Shown: piece after piece, positions 63,218 to 64,000 of the stretch
Numbering within the stretch: the first letter of the stretch is position 1
How the letters are laid out: each line of letters begins with the position of its first letter
Origin: Ciborinia camelliae
Lineage: Eukaryota > Ascomycota > Leotiomycetes > Helotiales > Sclerotiniaceae
Reading direction: 5' to 3'
Assembly: GCA_025890175.1 (NCBI GenBank)
Contig: JANPYM010000014.1
Location: 1,192,299-1,256,298, forward strand
DNA: 64,000 nucleotides
Position numbers and translations under genes: made by a program
The notes under the pieces: model-generated
The model's input: the letters and a program-made list of their open reading frames with translations, nothing else
What the model was told of the DNA's origin: nothing
Database searches by the model: none

Positions 63218-64000
63218 GCCGAGTGCCAAGAGGGTGTAAATTGTGAGATATTTGGGGACTTTAACGAATGGGAATTAAATTAGGCTTTTTTAAGGATCCG
63301 GTGTAAGCTAGGGGCTACATATGAGTTTGGGGCTGTAGGATATGTACTGGTGTCAGTGGGGGGGGTGAAGAGATAGCAAAGGGAAATACAAGATGCAAGA
63401 ATGTCGGAAATACCGCATATGCTGGGGAGATGTACTAAATTTAGTGGGATATGGAGCAATCAATTCAAATAAAATAATTTAAGGAAAAGGATTGTGCGAG
63501 ATGAGTTTTGAATGATCAGAGTTTTCAATGCCAATTGTACATGTCTCATCCTCTCCCTCGCCACAATATTTATTAAACGGAACTCCTCAATACGGATTCC
63601 AGAAAAATCGCATCCTGGCATCCTGCGATTTGGTTTAGGGAATAAGATGGTGGGGTTTTAGAGGTTGGAGGCTGGAGGCTGGAGGATAGAGGCGGAAGAG
63701 ATGGTGGCGCGAGAAATGGGAGGGGAGAGTGTAAGTAAGTGTATTGACTGGAAGTTGGAGGTGTGGGAGGTGTGGGTGTGGGTGTGGAGTGGAATGGAAT
63801 GGAAGGGAAGGGAGTGGAGTTATAGTTGTGTAGTGGGTAGGCGGTGGTATCTAGGTGGTGGTGGGTGGAGACGGTGACAGTGACAGTGACAGTGACACTG
63901 GCAGGCACTAGCGAGATCAAAAGCTTAGGGTAGGGTAGTGGGTAGTGGGAAGAGGGAAGAGGGGAGAGGGAGGGGAGGGAATTTGGAGAGGAAGTTGGAG
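63218..64000. other. 3' flank of RTT103 and low-complexity purine-rich DNA
   Basis: G/A-rich simple repeats from about 63660, with a GTGACA tandem run (63871-63898) and GGAAT/GGGAA runs. Minus-strand ORF 63573-63920 reflects this composition and is not called. Confidence 0.6.

Noticed and set aside
63573..63920. 115-codon minus-strand ORF rich in Thr/Val/Pro
   Set aside because: Generated by GTGACA and GGAAT simple repeats.

Overview
This window is nuclear DNA of a filamentous ascomycete. Genes are spaced, introns are short (about 46-70 nt) with GTATG/GTAAG donors and CTAA-type branch sites, and the proteins are fungal families (coronin, Cdc37, clathrin light chain, Rtt103, Mdl1, Pop3, DUF6594, LysM/CBM18). 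The proteins and the TACCTAGGTA-rich spacers look like a Leotiomycete, probably Sclerotiniaceae or a relative; that placement is inference. I spliced gene models by hand from GT/AG sites, frame continuity and family resemblance.

Layout. 1-5.7 kb: 5' part of a large ubiquitin hydrolase-like gene (minus), POP3 (plus), and a thiamine-binding/ECM15-like gene (minus). 9.1-12.05 kb: an intact PIF/Harbinger DNA transposon with a transposase and a convergent second ORF. 12.3-15.3 kb: a secreted PLC-like phosphodiesterase and a GNAT-like protein. 15.6-19.8 kb: a segment bounded by long inverted repeats carrying a dead Hsp70-like gene, ending 35 bp from the stop of an AAA+ ATPase gene (19.8-22.2 kb). 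25-32.2 kb: an adiponectin-receptor/haemolysin-III membrane protein, a small serine-rich protein and coronin. 33.0 kb: an intron-containing tRNA-Val(CAC), then two hairpin/MITE-like repeats.

The most remarkable locus is 34,985-43,575. It reads as one secreted chitin-binding protein gene of 44 exons (about 2,045 aa) in which 40 consecutive exons all have lengths divisible by three and are separated by phase-0 introns. Exons and introns were tandemly duplicated together, with a period near 120 bp. The array encodes a Ser/Thr-rich stalk leading to a hevein-type (CBM18) domain and a LysM domain. A fungal gene with 43 introns is exceptional, and the symmetric exons would allow stalk length to vary by exon skipping without frameshift.

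44.9-46.2 kb encodes a cysteine-containing secreted protein. 46.2-50.6 kb is gene-poor. 50.6-52.6 kb holds a DUF6594 membrane protein and a small SH3-like protein. The right end (55.5-63.2 kb) is a compact housekeeping block: MDL1 and CDC37 share a divergent promoter, CDC37 converges on CLC1, and CLC1 and RTT103 share a second divergent promoter.
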